The notes below the pieces were generated by a model, which was given only the letters and a program-made list of their open reading frames with translations, did not search any database and was not told the DNA's origin. A DNA stretch of 43,133 nucleotides from Desulfobulbaceae bacterium (GTDB taxonomy: Bacteria > Desulfobacterota > Desulfobulbia > Desulfobulbales > BM004). Of this stretch, positions 27,291 through 37,395 are shown piece by piece. The position numbers were made by a program, and so were the translations under genes. Position 1 is the first letter of the stretch. The number at the start of each line of letters is the position of its first letter. The stretch is taken from positions 1-43,133 of the forward strand of contig PKTW01000164.1 in the NCBI GenBank assembly GCA_002868955.1, in the 5' to 3' direction.

Positions 27291-28058
27291 CTATTGGCTT
27301 GCCCGGATTTTTGAAGCATTTGCACGGCATATATCGGAACAATATACTTTTCTGCCTTTGCGGTGGACCACAAAAAAATTGCTGCAGTGATCACAAAAAC
27401 CGAAATAATCAATATCCCCCAGCATGAAGAATTTTAAAGCAATATGCGACAAGATAACTTCTGTTGGAATGCCTAGTTCAGCATGTGGATACTTTTCTGT
27501 AAAAGATACAACGTGATGAAACCCCCTGATTTTATCAAAAGTCAGAGATTTCCTTATTCCATTATAATTTGAAACCAAATGCTTGATACCAGCAAATGTA
27601 TCTGAACTGAACATCTCGGGAGCATCATTCTCCTTCAACTTCTTAAACCAATTTAGAATAAACCGACGATCCATATACATGTGTATTACAGATTTTAATA
27701 CACTCTCAAAATACGTATCGGGATACCTGTCTGAATAGGAATTTTCTTTCAAATCAGACAAGAAATCATAAATTCTTAAGGGGTCATGAATATCACGAAA
27801 TGATTCAATGAAAGAAATACCCCCTTTATCTTTGAGTGTATATGCATGATAGATGTAATAATCCCAGACCTTCAGTTTTTGGATTTTATCAATAATTGTT
27901 AGACTCAAATCATTTAAAGATAGGGTATAATCAAGATTCAAAACTGTAATGGCTTCCTGGAACTGCTTTTTTAGCTGCCATGTTTTTATATCTTTTCCTA
28001 GTAATACGTTGAGCCACTCGCCATACTTAACCATTGCGGCATAATCATTTTTAGGCAT
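27291..28058 (-). CDS. Uncharacterised protein with C-terminal CGNR-like zinc finger
   Basis: FGFCDHCSNFFVVHRKGRKVYCSDICRANASK at C-terminus; rest unrecognised; AT-rich. Confidence 0.65.
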   Translation of the reverse strand: MPKNDYAAMVKYGEWLNVLLGKDIKTWQLKKQFQEAITVLNLDYTLSLNDLSLTIIDKIQKLKVWDYYIYHAYTLKDKGGISFIESFRDIHDPLRIYDFLSDLKENSYSDRYPDTYFESVLKSVIHMYMDRRFILNWFKKLKENDAPEMFSSDTFAGIKHLVSNYNGIRKSLTFDKIRGFHHVVSFTEKYPHAELGIPTEVILSHIALKFFMLGDIDYFGFCDHCSNFFVVHRKGRKVYCSDICRANASKIRASQ

Positions 28059-28454
28059 TATTCTGAACCCCCAAGTTTATGATTTTTCAGTTTTGCTGCA
28101 ACATCCTTGAATCCAGCTAAACATTAGGGTGAAGGCAGGGTAAAATGAAAAAACAATTTCGGTACCAATCGTACCAATCGCACTCAAATGTAACGAATTG
28201 TGCAATAAAAGTAAAAAGAAAATGCGGTGTATGCCAACGGGCCGCTGGAATTTTTTATTGAGAGGTCTTCCGGGGGCATATTATAGGAAATTTAAGTATC
28301 ATGAATCGGGGTGGCTTGTCCTGTCTGCCCTGATTTTTTGGGTAATATTTAAAAAACTCGGACGTATCACTTTTTCACCAATTATCTGGTATGCTGGGTC
28401 AAGTATTTATTCTGATCTGCACAGAAAAGTGAAGAAAATTTTTCCGGCAGTCGC

Positions 28455-29279
28455 TTACTTCTGGCATTTTGGGCAGAAAAAAGTGGAACGGCCGGCCATG
28501 GTTTTTTGGGCAATGAGTGTCGAACAGCAATTACAGGGCTTGCCCTGCTTGCCATATGCCTGCAGTTTGAGCTGGAAATAGCCGCTTTTGCCGCTTTCGT
28601 TGACAAAGTCGCTTATTGTCGTGCCGCCGCTTTCAATAGCTTGCTGCAGAACATGTTTGCTGCTTGCCACGACTCTTGTCCATTCCTTCATGGTGAGCCT
28701 GCAGATCTTTTTGGCTGGATTTATGCCGGCATGAAAAAGGATCTCGCAGGCATAAATATTGCCTATACCGGCAATTTCCCGGCTGTCCATCAAAAAATTT
28801 TTTAGCGGTCTGTTTTTGCCAACAGCACGGCTTTGCAGGTACTCCGGGGTAAAGTCTATCCCTAGTGGTTCAGGGCCAAGGTTTGCCAGCATTGTATTCA
28901 TAAAATTACGGCCCGGCGCAAGAACCTGGATGAAACCGAACCGCCTGCTATCATTGAAACGGAGTTGCATGTTGTTATCAAGCAGCAACCGGAGATGGTC
29001 ATGCTTTGTCCGGGGAGTCCCTGTGGGAAAAAGTCCCAGCCTGCCAGTCATGCCAAGGTGGACGATAAGGGATGCCCCATTGTCCATTGCGATCAGAAGA
29101 AACTTGGCGCGCCTGTCAACGGATTTGATCCGCGCGCCCTGGATATGGTTTTTTAAGTATTTGCGTGGCATGGGCAGACGCAGTTTTTTGTTGCCGGCCA
29201 CAATGCCAAGTACTTTGCATCCGGGCAAATGATTATGGAGGCCGCGACGGATAACCTCAACTTCCGGGAGTTCTGGCAT
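28455..29279 (-). CDS. mutM: Formamidopyrimidine-DNA glycosylase
   Basis: MPELPEVEVIRRGL; NIYACEILFHAGINP; C-terminal zinc finger CNCC...FFCPKCQK. Confidence 0.95.
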   Translation of the reverse strand: MPELPEVEVIRRGLHNHLPGCKVLGIVAGNKKLRLPMPRKYLKNHIQGARIKSVDRRAKFLLIAMDNGASLIVHLGMTGRLGLFPTGTPRTKHDHLRLLLDNNMQLRFNDSRRFGFIQVLAPGRNFMNTMLANLGPEPLGIDFTPEYLQSRAVGKNRPLKNFLMDSREIAGIGNIYACEILFHAGINPAKKICRLTMKEWTRVVASSKHVLQQAIESGGTTISDFVNESGKSGYFQLKLQAYGKQGKPCNCCSTLIAQKTMAGRSTFFCPKCQK

Positions 29280-29465
29280 TGTTTTATATTTGTCTTATAT
29301 TTCTGATAGTTATGGGCTGCTTTACTACGTAAAATGTCATTTTTATTTTGGTTTTTCTGCTAATTCTAAAAGGAACAGATGCAGATACGGGGAGCAGGGA
29401 ATTCGGCTATATAGTCAATATGCCGAATTCCCTGAGACAAAGTAGATGCGCCAGTTCCAGCGTGT

Positions 29466-30149
29466 TTATAGTTTGCTCTCACCTTCGGCAAGATCCTCAA
29501 GCCCTGTTCTGTCAACGAGAGTTATATGCGGGCCATTTATCCTGACAAGCTCTTTGTTTGTCATCTTTGTAAAAATTCTTGAGAGTGTCTCTGGAATTGT
29601 ACCCAGAAAACTCGCCAGCTGAGACTTGGCAATGTCGAGTTCAAATTGATCTATGCTGCCGTTCTTGTCGCTCAGGTAAAGGAGGTAGGATGCGAGCCTT
29701 CCTGGGACCTCCTTAAGGGAGAGGGCTTCAATCAAATGGGAAAACTGCTTTAAGCGTTGCGAGAGGGAAGCCATCATGTTCATGGCAAGCGAAGGGTTAT
29801 CATGGATGAGTTTTACGAAATCTTTCTTGGGGAAAAAAAAGAGCCTGCTGTGGTCCATGGCTTCACCATTCGCAGGGTAGCGTGATCCTTCAAAAACGGG
29901 CACTTCCGCAAAGGGTTGCCCCGGCCCAAAAATGTGCATGATCTGTTCCTTGCCATCTGGAGAAACCTTATATACCTTAACCCGGCCGCTGATTACTAGA
30001 TAAAAGCCAATACCTTCATCTCCGTCAGAGAAGACCGGTTCACTCTTCCTGTACTCTTTAACAGAAACAATTCGGGCGACCTCATCAAGCTGCTGGAGAG
30101 ATAGGCCGTTAAAAAGATCTACCTGGGATAAGTGCTTTCTGATATCCAT
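29466..30149 (-). CDS. Crp/Fnr-family transcriptional regulator
   Basis: cNMP-binding fold and HTH (ASFLGTIPETLSRIFTKM); no N-terminal FNR-type Cys cluster. Confidence 0.92.
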   Translation of the reverse strand: MDIRKHLSQVDLFNGLSLQQLDEVARIVSVKEYRKSEPVFSDGDEGIGFYLVISGRVKVYKVSPDGKEQIMHIFGPGQPFAEVPVFEGSRYPANGEAMDHSRLFFFPKKDFVKLIHDNPSLAMNMMASLSQRLKQFSHLIEALSLKEVPGRLASYLLYLSDKNGSIDQFELDIAKSQLASFLGTIPETLSRIFTKMTNKELVRINGPHITLVDRTGLEDLAEGESKL

Positions 30150-30188
30150 ACCACGGACCTGTAATTTAGCTGACTCATTAAAGAAAGT

Positions 30189-31010
30189 TCATGCAACAGT
30201 ATCACTCCTTGCTGTAAGTGCCAAGGCATAATCGACAATATGGCTTACAGCGACCCTACATTGGTGAGTAACCGGATTACCATGTACATCGATATGTTGC
30301 CATGTGAAAATAAATCTCCAGGAGGCGGGGCCATTATGAGAAGGCCCCGCATTGATTTCTGCGAGTTCAAGCTCCAAAAACCCAGGCAGGGAATTCATGT
30401 TGGCAACCTTGCGTAATGCCTCTTTGGCAGCCCACAACCTGGTAAGAATAGAGCTTTGATTTGCGCGGGATGCACTAAAAAATGACGCGAGAATATGCGC
30501 CTCATTGGGGGAACAAAAACGTTCGCGCACCTTAACAACCCGGTCCGTAACCTTCTGGATGTCGATGCCGCAAAAACCTGTGCTGACAGCCATGGCAGCT
30601 GCCAGGTTGCCACTGTGCGAGATGGAGATATCAGGCATTGCGGCCCCGTTTTCCCCGGAAGCGATAAACGGCCTGCCATTTTTATCAGCAATAACTGCCA
30701 GATTGGACCAGGGCAGGGTATTTCCGTTCTGGGCAAGCATCCCGGTGGCAGCGTACTTGGCAGCAAAACGACCACCAAGCCATTCCCTTTTCCGCTTGCC
30801 GGAGGTTAGTCTCTTTAGATAAACCTGCTCCAGACTCGACAAAAAAGGGATTGCAACATCTTGCTCTGCAATTTTCAGCAGCTCTTTTTCCAACCTCTGG
30901 AGATCGAGAAGAAGATATGTCATGCCATGGGGATATTGCAGCATTTCCCGGACCAGTGGGACAGAAAGTATCTCAGCAGAAACTAGGCAGTTTTGAAAGG
31001 GAAAATCCAT
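30189..31010 (-). CDS. 4'-phosphopantetheinyl transferase superfamily protein
   Basis: DISISHSGNLAAAMAVSTGFCGIDIQKV and RLWAAKEALRKV motifs. Confidence 0.88.
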   Translation of the reverse strand: MDFPFQNCLVSAEILSVPLVREMLQYPHGMTYLLLDLQRLEKELLKIAEQDVAIPFLSSLEQVYLKRLTSGKRKREWLGGRFAAKYAATGMLAQNGNTLPWSNLAVIADKNGRPFIASGENGAAMPDISISHSGNLAAAMAVSTGFCGIDIQKVTDRVVKVRERFCSPNEAHILASFFSASRANQSSILTRLWAAKEALRKVANMNSLPGFLELELAEINAGPSHNGPASWRFIFTWQHIDVHGNPVTHQCRVAVSHIVDYALALTARSDTVA

Positions 31011-31195
31011 GTGTTTATAGCTGCAACTTATTGGGGCCCGAAATGATTACAATATGCCTCAGGAATGAAAAACCTGAGAAATTCCTTGCTATTTGTAATG
31101 AAAAAAGTTCTTTTATAATAGATGGTTGTAATATATTTATGATAATTAATCACAAGTTTTTAACATGTTTGCATTGCTGATTTTGGAATAATTAT

Positions 31196-31771
31196 ATGGA
31201 ATGGCTGGCCGAGACCTCTGCTTTTGACGTTCTGGTACTTGCAATCTTTCTGGCTTTTTTGGCCCGGGGCATCTGGATAGGCTTTATTCGTCAAATTTCC
31301 TCATTGCTTGCCATGCTTGGCGGATTTTTGCTCGCCGGCTATTTTGATAACGAGTTTTATCGCCTTATTTTACCCTATTTTAATGATTCCCATACAGCGT
31401 TTCTCATAACCTATATTCTACTGTTTATTGCATTCTTTTTCCTGATCAAGCTTGTGGGGCTTGGACTGACCAAGGTTATGGATATTACCCTTTCGACCTG
31501 GTTTGATAGGGCTGTTGGAGGGCTGTTTGGTATTTTCAAGGGAATTTTTGTTACCAGCCTTATCTTTGTCGTTATCACAAGCTACCTGTCAGGGTCGAAC
31601 AAATATCTTAATAAATCGATTACATATCCATTTCTTAAGCAAAGCTCCAAGGTTATCCTGACATTTATCAGAGACCATGACCTCAGATCTTATTTTATTC
31701 CCAAGGAACCGGCCATTAAACTTCCCTTTTTTGACAAACTGCCAGACGATGCGGCACAGCCTGAAAAATGA
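31196..31771 (+). CDS. cvpA: CvpA family membrane protein
   Basis: FDVLVLAIFLAFLARGIWIGFIRQISSLLAMLGGFLLAGYF. Confidence 0.88.
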   Translation: MEWLAETSAFDVLVLAIFLAFLARGIWIGFIRQISSLLAMLGGFLLAGYFDNEFYRLILPYFNDSHTAFLITYILLFIAFFFLIKLVGLGLTKVMDITLSTWFDRAVGGLFGIFKGIFVTSLIFVVITSYLSGSNKYLNKSITYPFLKQSSKVILTFIRDHDLRSYFIPKEPAIKLPFFDKLPDDAAQPEK

Positions 31772-31976
31772 TAACCCCTAAATCTGAAGCGAGTCAGCGC
31801 AAAATGTGACCTCGACAAAAGGGTGTAGGATTCTTTTGCAGTGTTGCTGGGGCCAGCGGCCAGATTTTACTTTGCCCCATCAGTTTCTTTATTTGTGCTT
31901 GTTCGCAGATAAGCGAAACGCAATGAGCGCTTCGATTGATGCAGCTAAATGCCAGCACATTTTGTTTTTGAACCCG

Positions 31977-32681
31977 TTAGGCCCATTTGGAACGATACCA
32001 TTCCGCCAGTTTCTGCGGGTTCACCCCAAGCAGGTACCCGATGATGATTGCCTGGTTTATGACAGTTGTGCGCAGGAGTCCTACTTTCCTCCAGCGCCGT
32101 GGAGAAGTTTGTGCGGCAAGGGAAAGGATTTTAATGGCACCTTTGCGCTTCAGCCTCCGCACCAGTTCAAAATCCTCCATGATGGGCTGGTCGGGAAACC
32201 CTCCCACGGAGGCAAACATGTCAGCCCTGATAAAAATTCCCTGGTCGCCATATGGCATTTGCAGAACCAGGGAGCGAAAGTTGGCAAGCCATTCAATTAT
32301 GCGCAGGCCCCAACCCTTGCCGTCAATAGCCAGGCGGAAGGCACCAGCTGCAACCCCGGGCCGGTCTAAAACATTTCGTACCTGGTCGGCAAACCCCGGG
32401 TTCAGTGCTGTGTCAGCATGGAGAAATAGCAGGATATAGCCCTGGGCAGCTTCGGCCCCTGCGTTCATCTGGAGAGCCTTGCCTGGCGCTGAGTGCAATA
32501 CTTTTGCTCCTAGAGCCTTGACAGTGTCAACGGTTTTGTCAATGCTGCCGCCGTCAACAACAATCACCTCAAGGTCTTGGTCGATAGAAACCAGCTGCGG
32601 CAGTTGGTTGCGAAGTGATTCTGCCTCGTTAAGGGCTGGTATTATGATCGAGATGCTTAAGGTCTTCAGGTCTGTCGACAT
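31977..32681 (-). CDS. Family 2 glycosyltransferase (TIGR04283-type)
   Basis: ISIIIPALNEAESLRNQLPQL...VIVVDGGSIDKT...LLFLHADTALNPGF...YGDQGIF; start at internal Met 32681. Confidence 0.88.
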   Translation of the reverse strand: MSTDLKTLSISIIIPALNEAESLRNQLPQLVSIDQDLEVIVVDGGSIDKTVDTVKALGAKVLHSAPGKALQMNAGAEAAQGYILLFLHADTALNPGFADQVRNVLDRPGVAAGAFRLAIDGKGWGLRIIEWLANFRSLVLQMPYGDQGIFIRADMFASVGGFPDQPIMEDFELVRRLKRKGAIKILSLAAQTSPRRWRKVGLLRTTVINQAIIIGYLLGVNPQKLAEWYRSKWA

Positions 32682-33258
32682 CGTGCAACTCTTCCAGGAT
32701 TTCAGTTGATAAGCCAAGTTGTTGGGCCAGGGAAAAGGTTGTTTCGAATACCCTGTCAGAACCCCAGGGAATATTTTCAAATAATTCATCAAGGGGGCGC
32801 TTTATGCCTATGAGGTAATAGCCGCCGTCAGTGGCCGGTCCGAGAACGAGTTCGTTAAAGTAAAGGGCATCAAAAGCCCTGTTGATATGCTCTTTGGAAA
32901 GGCCGGGACAGTCACAGCCAATGGTGACAACCCTTTGCGCACCAGCATTAAAGGCATCACCAAATGCCCGTTTAAGTTTTTCACCCAGGTCCCCTGTCCC
33001 CTGTGGTTTATACTGCCGGTCCTGCCCAAGCCAGCTTTGCATGGCGGCCAGTCCCCCCCCTTCAAAGTATATGACCGGCTCATAGGTAGTGGTTTGCACC
33101 AGCTGATCAATTTCTTGAACTGTTTTTTCGGTCAGTTCTTTCTGCAGGGCTGCGGCGCCATCCTTTCCCAGGGCACCAATCAGGCGTGTCTTGGTCTGTC
33201 CCGGTTTAGGGTACCTGGTAAAAATTGTCAGTTGATCAATCAAATGTATGCTTTTCAT
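32629..33258 (-). CDS. TIGR04282-type glycosyltransferase
   Basis: LTIFTRYPKPGQTKTRLIGALG; IGCDCPGLS; GPATDGGYYLIGIKRP; overlaps the next glycosyltransferase by ~53 bp. Confidence 0.9.
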   Translation of the reverse strand: MKSIHLIDQLTIFTRYPKPGQTKTRLIGALGKDGAAALQKELTEKTVQEIDQLVQTTTYEPVIYFEGGGLAAMQSWLGQDRQYKPQGTGDLGEKLKRAFGDAFNAGAQRVVTIGCDCPGLSKEHINRAFDALYFNELVLGPATDGGYYLIGIKRPLDELFENIPWGSDRVFETTFSLAQQLGLSTEILEELHDVDRPEDLKHLDHNTSP

Positions 33259-33324
33259 CCTGTATTCATTAGGGTATTGTTGCTTGCCGATGCATCAATT
33301 CAGGTGCTGCAAGAGTTATGTACC

Positions 33325-34095
33325 ATGAACGGGAAAAAAAGAAAAAAAAACTCTTCTAATGCCCATAACAGAAGAACCTATCGCCAGGTAGTCGCTGCCG
33401 ACGGCCTGGTCTCATCTTTTGTTACGGTCAAGGAGACGGACCTGCATATCCTGGCCATAAGAAATATTGCTGAAGAGTGTTACCATTATGTCCACCGTTA
33501 CCGTAATCAACTGGAAAACTATATCAATGCACACCCTGATTTCTTAACAGCCCTTGTGCCTTTGGCGCAGGATACCCTGGCACCACCCATGGTCAAGGGT
33601 ATGCTCAAGGCTGCAGCTGCAGCAAATGTTGGACCCATGGCTGCGGTTGCCGGGGCCATCGCGGAATACGTCGGCAGGGATCTTCTTGATTCAGGCCTTC
33701 CTGAAATAATGGTTGAAAACGGTGGCGATATTTTTTTAAAAAGAAACAAGGATTGCGTGGCGGCGATATTTGCCGGCCAGTCACCCCTTAATCAGAAGGT
33801 GGGTATAAGTATACCGGCAACCCTGATGCCGGTTGGGCTCTGCACCTCATCAGGTACTATTGGCCATTCTCTCAGCCTTGGGAAGGCCGATTCTGTTACC
33901 GTGCTGGCCCCATCAGCACTGCTGGCCGACGCTGCAGCGACCCGGCTCGGCAATGAGGTTTCAACTGCGGACAAAAAAAATATCAACAAAGCTCTGACCC
34001 TTGCCAGGAGTATATCAGGACTTTTCGGGGTGGTAATTATCTGTGGAAAACAGATGGGGGTTTGGGGTGAAATTGACCTGGTAGGACTGCACTAG
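33325..34095 (+). CDS. UPF0280 family protein
   Basis: NVGPMAAVAGAIAEYVGRDLL; MVENGGDIFL; GLCTSSGTIGHSLSLGKADSV; start at 33325 rather than 32887, which would overlap an opposite-strand gene. Confidence 0.88.
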   Translation: MNGKKRKKNSSNAHNRRTYRQVVAADGLVSSFVTVKETDLHILAIRNIAEECYHYVHRYRNQLENYINAHPDFLTALVPLAQDTLAPPMVKGMLKAAAAANVGPMAAVAGAIAEYVGRDLLDSGLPEIMVENGGDIFLKRNKDCVAAIFAGQSPLNQKVGISIPATLMPVGLCTSSGTIGHSLSLGKADSVTVLAPSALLADAAATRLGNEVSTADKKNINKALTLARSISGLFGVVIICGKQMGVWGEIDLVGLH

Positions 34096-34152
34096 AAATA
34101 GTTGGTTAAACATGCTATATCCAAGTAATAATTAATTTCAGGGAGGCTGCAG

Positions 34153-35556
34153 ATGACACATATCCAACCCGTAATACTTGCCGGTGGGACCGGTTCGAGG
34201 CTTTGGCCTTTGTCCAGGGAACTTTACCCCAAGCAGCTTTTAAACCTGACCGGTGATATTTCCCTGCTCCAGGCCACCATCAAAAGAATTATCAGCCTGC
34301 CTGATATGCTGCCGCCACTCGTTGTTGTGGGGCATGAGCATCGTTTTCTGACCCAGAACCAGATCGAAGAACTCGGCCTCGCGGATACAATATCCATCAT
34401 TCTTGAGCCGATAGGACGTGATACAGCGCCTGCCATTTGTGCCGCAGCAGTCTATGCTCTTGCAAAGCAGGACGAGGATACCATTCTGCTGGTGCTGCCG
34501 GCAGATCATTTGATCAGCAAGCAGGAGGCCTTCCTGCAGGGCATTAAGGAGGCAGAAAAACTGGCAGCTGACGGCTACCTGGTAACATTCGGCATTACGC
34601 CGCACAGCGCGGAGACAGGTTACGGCTATATTAAGAAAGGGGAAGGAAACAAGGTTCTCTCCTTTGTTGAGAAACCTGACAAGAAAACGGCCGAGCGCTA
34701 TCTGGCCGAGGGCAATTATTACTGGAACAGCGGCATGTTTGCCTTTTCGATCAAGACTTTTTTGACCGAGGTGAAAAAACATGCACCGCAGACCTGCTCA
34801 TCCATGGAAGATTCTGTAGAAAAGGGAGAGGTGGATGAGCCTTTTTTCCGGCTTGATCACATGAGTATGGCGGCCTGTGCCTGTGAATCAATAGACTATT
34901 TATTAATGGAGAAGTCTGAACGGGTGGCAGTGGTGCCCGTTGATATGAAATGGAACGATATCGGCTCATGGCGAGCACTCTGGGATGTTTCTGCTAAAGA
35001 TCCTGATGGCAATGTGGTACACGGCGATGTTATTTTAGAAGATGTCCACAACAGCCTTATTCGTGCTGAAAACAGGCTGGTGGCAGGTGTCGGTCTGGTA
35101 GATACCCTGGTGGTGGAAACGGCTGATGCCATACTGGTGGCTCCTCTTGCCAAGGCCCAGGACGTCAAGAAGATTGTAAACCGCATCAAGGCGGAGAAAA
35201 AAGAGGAATACCGGCTGCACAGGACCGTCTACCGCCCTTGGGGGAGTTATACCGTGTTGGAAGAGCAGCCACGGTACAAGATCAAGCGCATAACTGTCAA
35301 TCCGGGTGCAAAGCTTTCACTGCAGATGCACCATCATCGCTCAGAGCATTGGATAGTGGTCAAAGGGACAGCAAAAGTGACCTGCGGTGACAAAGCCTTT
35401 CTTGTGCATGAAAATGAATCGACCTATATTTCTGCCGGCCAGAACCACAGGCTCGAAAATGACGGTGTCATTCCCCTTGAGCTTATCGAGGTCCAGAACG
35501 GCAGCTATCTGGGAGAAGACGATATAGTCCGGTTCGATGATGTTTATGGACGATAA
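34153..35556 (+). CDS. manC: Mannose-1-phosphate guanylyltransferase / mannose-6-phosphate isomerase
   Basis: VILAGGTGSRLWPLSRELYPKQLL; FVEKPDKKTAERYL; C-terminal cupin RPWGSYTVLEEQPRYKIKRITVNPGAKLSLQMHHHRSEHW. Confidence 0.96.
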   Translation: MTHIQPVILAGGTGSRLWPLSRELYPKQLLNLTGDISLLQATIKRIISLPDMLPPLVVVGHEHRFLTQNQIEELGLADTISIILEPIGRDTAPAICAAAVYALAKQDEDTILLVLPADHLISKQEAFLQGIKEAEKLAADGYLVTFGITPHSAETGYGYIKKGEGNKVLSFVEKPDKKTAERYLAEGNYYWNSGMFAFSIKTFLTEVKKHAPQTCSSMEDSVEKGEVDEPFFRLDHMSMAACACESIDYLLMEKSERVAVVPVDMKWNDIGSWRALWDVSAKDPDGNVVHGDVILEDVHNSLIRAENRLVAGVGLVDTLVVETADAILVAPLAKAQDVKKIVNRIKAEKKEEYRLHRTVYRPWGSYTVLEEQPRYKIKRITVNPGAKLSLQMHHHRSEHWIVVKGTAKVTCGDKAFLVHENESTYISAGQNHRLENDGVIPLELIEVQNGSYLGEDDIVRFDDVYGR

Positions 35557-35573
35557 AATGTTTAAGAACTGCT

Positions 35574-36005
35574 ATGACAAGTAATATGCGTCTTGCCAAA
35601 CGAATTTCCGTTGAGCTTCGGGTTAAGGTTTATCTCTTTGACAACAAGGGAAAAACCAGAATTGGAGATCCCGTCGGCGGCCGTATCACTAATTTCTCAC
35701 CCCTTGGAGCGGCACTGAGTGTTCCCGCAATCATGATGGGGGAGAAGCATCTCTTCTATACCTGTAATGACAATCCTGACTTCGTGCTCCAGTTGGAGTT
35801 TGAGCTTCGTGATTCCTCTGAAAAAATTATAACTGTGCCCGCCACCCCGGTCTGGTTTGACAGGGACCATGAGCCAGACATAAAACAGTTTAATGTGGGC
35901 CTGAAATTTCTTGCAGATAGCAAGAGCCCGGAGATACAAACGCTCAGCAAAGAAGCCTGCAAGGATGAAAAGATGCTTGTTTCCATCTGGAAAAAACTTT
36001 TCTAG
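35574..36005 (+). CDS. PilZ-domain-like protein
   Basis: AKRISVELRVKVYL...GGRITNFSPLGAALSV; QFNVGLKFL. Confidence 0.75.
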   Translation: MTSNMRLAKRISVELRVKVYLFDNKGKTRIGDPVGGRITNFSPLGAALSVPAIMMGEKHLFYTCNDNPDFVLQLEFELRDSSEKIITVPATPVWFDRDHEPDIKQFNVGLKFLADSKSPEIQTLSKEACKDEKMLVSIWKKLF

Positions 36006-37357
36006 AAGCTTTCAATTCTCTGTCGGAACCATCGGATGAGTTCATTGCGGGCCATGGTCATGTCAAGGTGATATATCTCCTTGGGAAAAAGCAGGTCAGC
36101 CACTCCTGAGTCAAAAATTCTTTTTACTTCGTATTCGTCGTGGGAAACATCCTTTTTGTAAATGTAATCAAGGTATGTTTTGTTGGTGTGCACGATAAAC
36201 TCAACGCGCATACCGCCCATACGCGCAAAAAATTTCATCATCGGGGTGGAGGCGCTGCTGCCGATGTTTGAACTGGCGTGACAGTTGCTTCCATCAAGGG
36301 TGTCGCTAATATCTTCAAGACTCATGAATGATTTTGCCTTGATGGCACTTTCAGTCAAATGTTTTTGAAATTGCTTAACCTCTGCTGCAGTATCCAGAAC
36401 ACCCAGAAGACCCAGCTCATCATCAACAGCAACAGCCGGGTTTTCTTCACCCTTGCGTATCAGCTTCAGGACTTTTGCCTCCGGGGCCTTTTTGCGCACA
36501 CTTACATAGATGGGAACCTCATAACTGTCGGTCCGGAAACGCCGGCGCTTGATAAGGGTCAGCTTTTGTCCTTGCTGTGGTGTGATTTTTCCTGCCTCGG
36601 CCTCGTTTAAAACTTTCACATCAGTACAGGAAAATCTTTCCGGCTCATGGTGACTCAGAAGGTAAAAAAGATTCAGCTCGCCTATCTTGATATCAGGGCT
36701 CCAGACATACTTGTTCAAAAAGTGAAGAAATTCTGCAAACTTGTTTTCAATATCTGTTTCCCGTTCCCGCTGGTCAATGGAGCCGGCAAGACTCATGAGA
36801 ATAAGTTTTCTTTTGGCTTCAAAGCGGGCTTTTTTATGATACCGGTTATCGAACATGATCAACAGCAGGTCTACAGGGGAGCTGGCGATGTCAATTTCAT
36901 TTGTAATCTCGATGAATGGCGAGTAGCGGGAAAGGACCTTGTTGTTCAAATAACGGATCACGGAATCAGCAGTTTGGGAGTAGCTGTTTACCCTGGATAT
37001 GATCTCTCTTTCGCTGCCATGGATGCCGAACATATTGCCCAGAAGCAGATAGGCGCGTCGGTCTGCTTCCTGCCGCCTTGGCCTGTCTTTTATAAGAAGC
37101 TGGACCTCTGTATAGGAATTGACGTTTAACAGTTCAAGTATCTGGTTGCGGGTTGCCCTGTACTTGGCAACCATGTATTTTTGCCGCAGCTCAGTCGCCC
37201 TTTTGCGTGATAATGTATTGAAGAGAGAGATGCCGGGCGGTGTGTCGGCTGTGGCGAAAGGACCTTCCTGGTCCAGCAGAGCATATATGGTATTACCCCA
37301 GTTTCGTGACATAGTTGTATAAGGCCATTGAGGCACGCGACTTATTGTGCCTGACAA
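36002..37357 (-). CDS. Uncharacterised 451-aa protein
   Basis: Long intact ORF, 38-bp gap from the upstream GATase gene; no family confidently recognised. Confidence 0.75.
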   Translation of the reverse strand: MSGTISRVPQWPYTTMSRNWGNTIYALLDQEGPFATADTPPGISLFNTLSRKRATELRQKYMVAKYRATRNQILELLNVNSYTEVQLLIKDRPRRQEADRRAYLLLGNMFGIHGSEREIISRVNSYSQTADSVIRYLNNKVLSRYSPFIEITNEIDIASSPVDLLLIMFDNRYHKKARFEAKRKLILMSLAGSIDQRERETDIENKFAEFLHFLNKYVWSPDIKIGELNLFYLLSHHEPERFSCTDVKVLNEAEAGKITPQQGQKLTLIKRRRFRTDSYEVPIYVSVRKKAPEAKVLKLIRKGEENPAVAVDDELGLLGVLDTAAEVKQFQKHLTESAIKAKSFMSLEDISDTLDGSNCHASSNIGSSASTPMMKFFARMGGMRVEFIVHTNKTYLDYIYKKDVSHDEYEVKRIFDSGVADLLFPKEIYHLDMTMARNELIRWFRQRIESF

Positions 37358-37395
37358 GTTTGTAAAAAAGTTTTAGCATCCTGAAGGTAGTTTAA

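Noticed and set aside
28162-28179. GTACCAATC tandem duplication
   Set aside because: Two 9-bp copies only; no functional context.
28198-28581. 127-aa plus-strand ORF before mutM
   Set aside because: Its 3' part is antisense to the mutM zinc-finger region, and no domain or RBS is evident.
32887-33324. N-terminal extension of the UPF0280 ORF
   Set aside because: Overlaps the opposite-strand TIGR04282 gene; family homology begins after the ATG at 33325.
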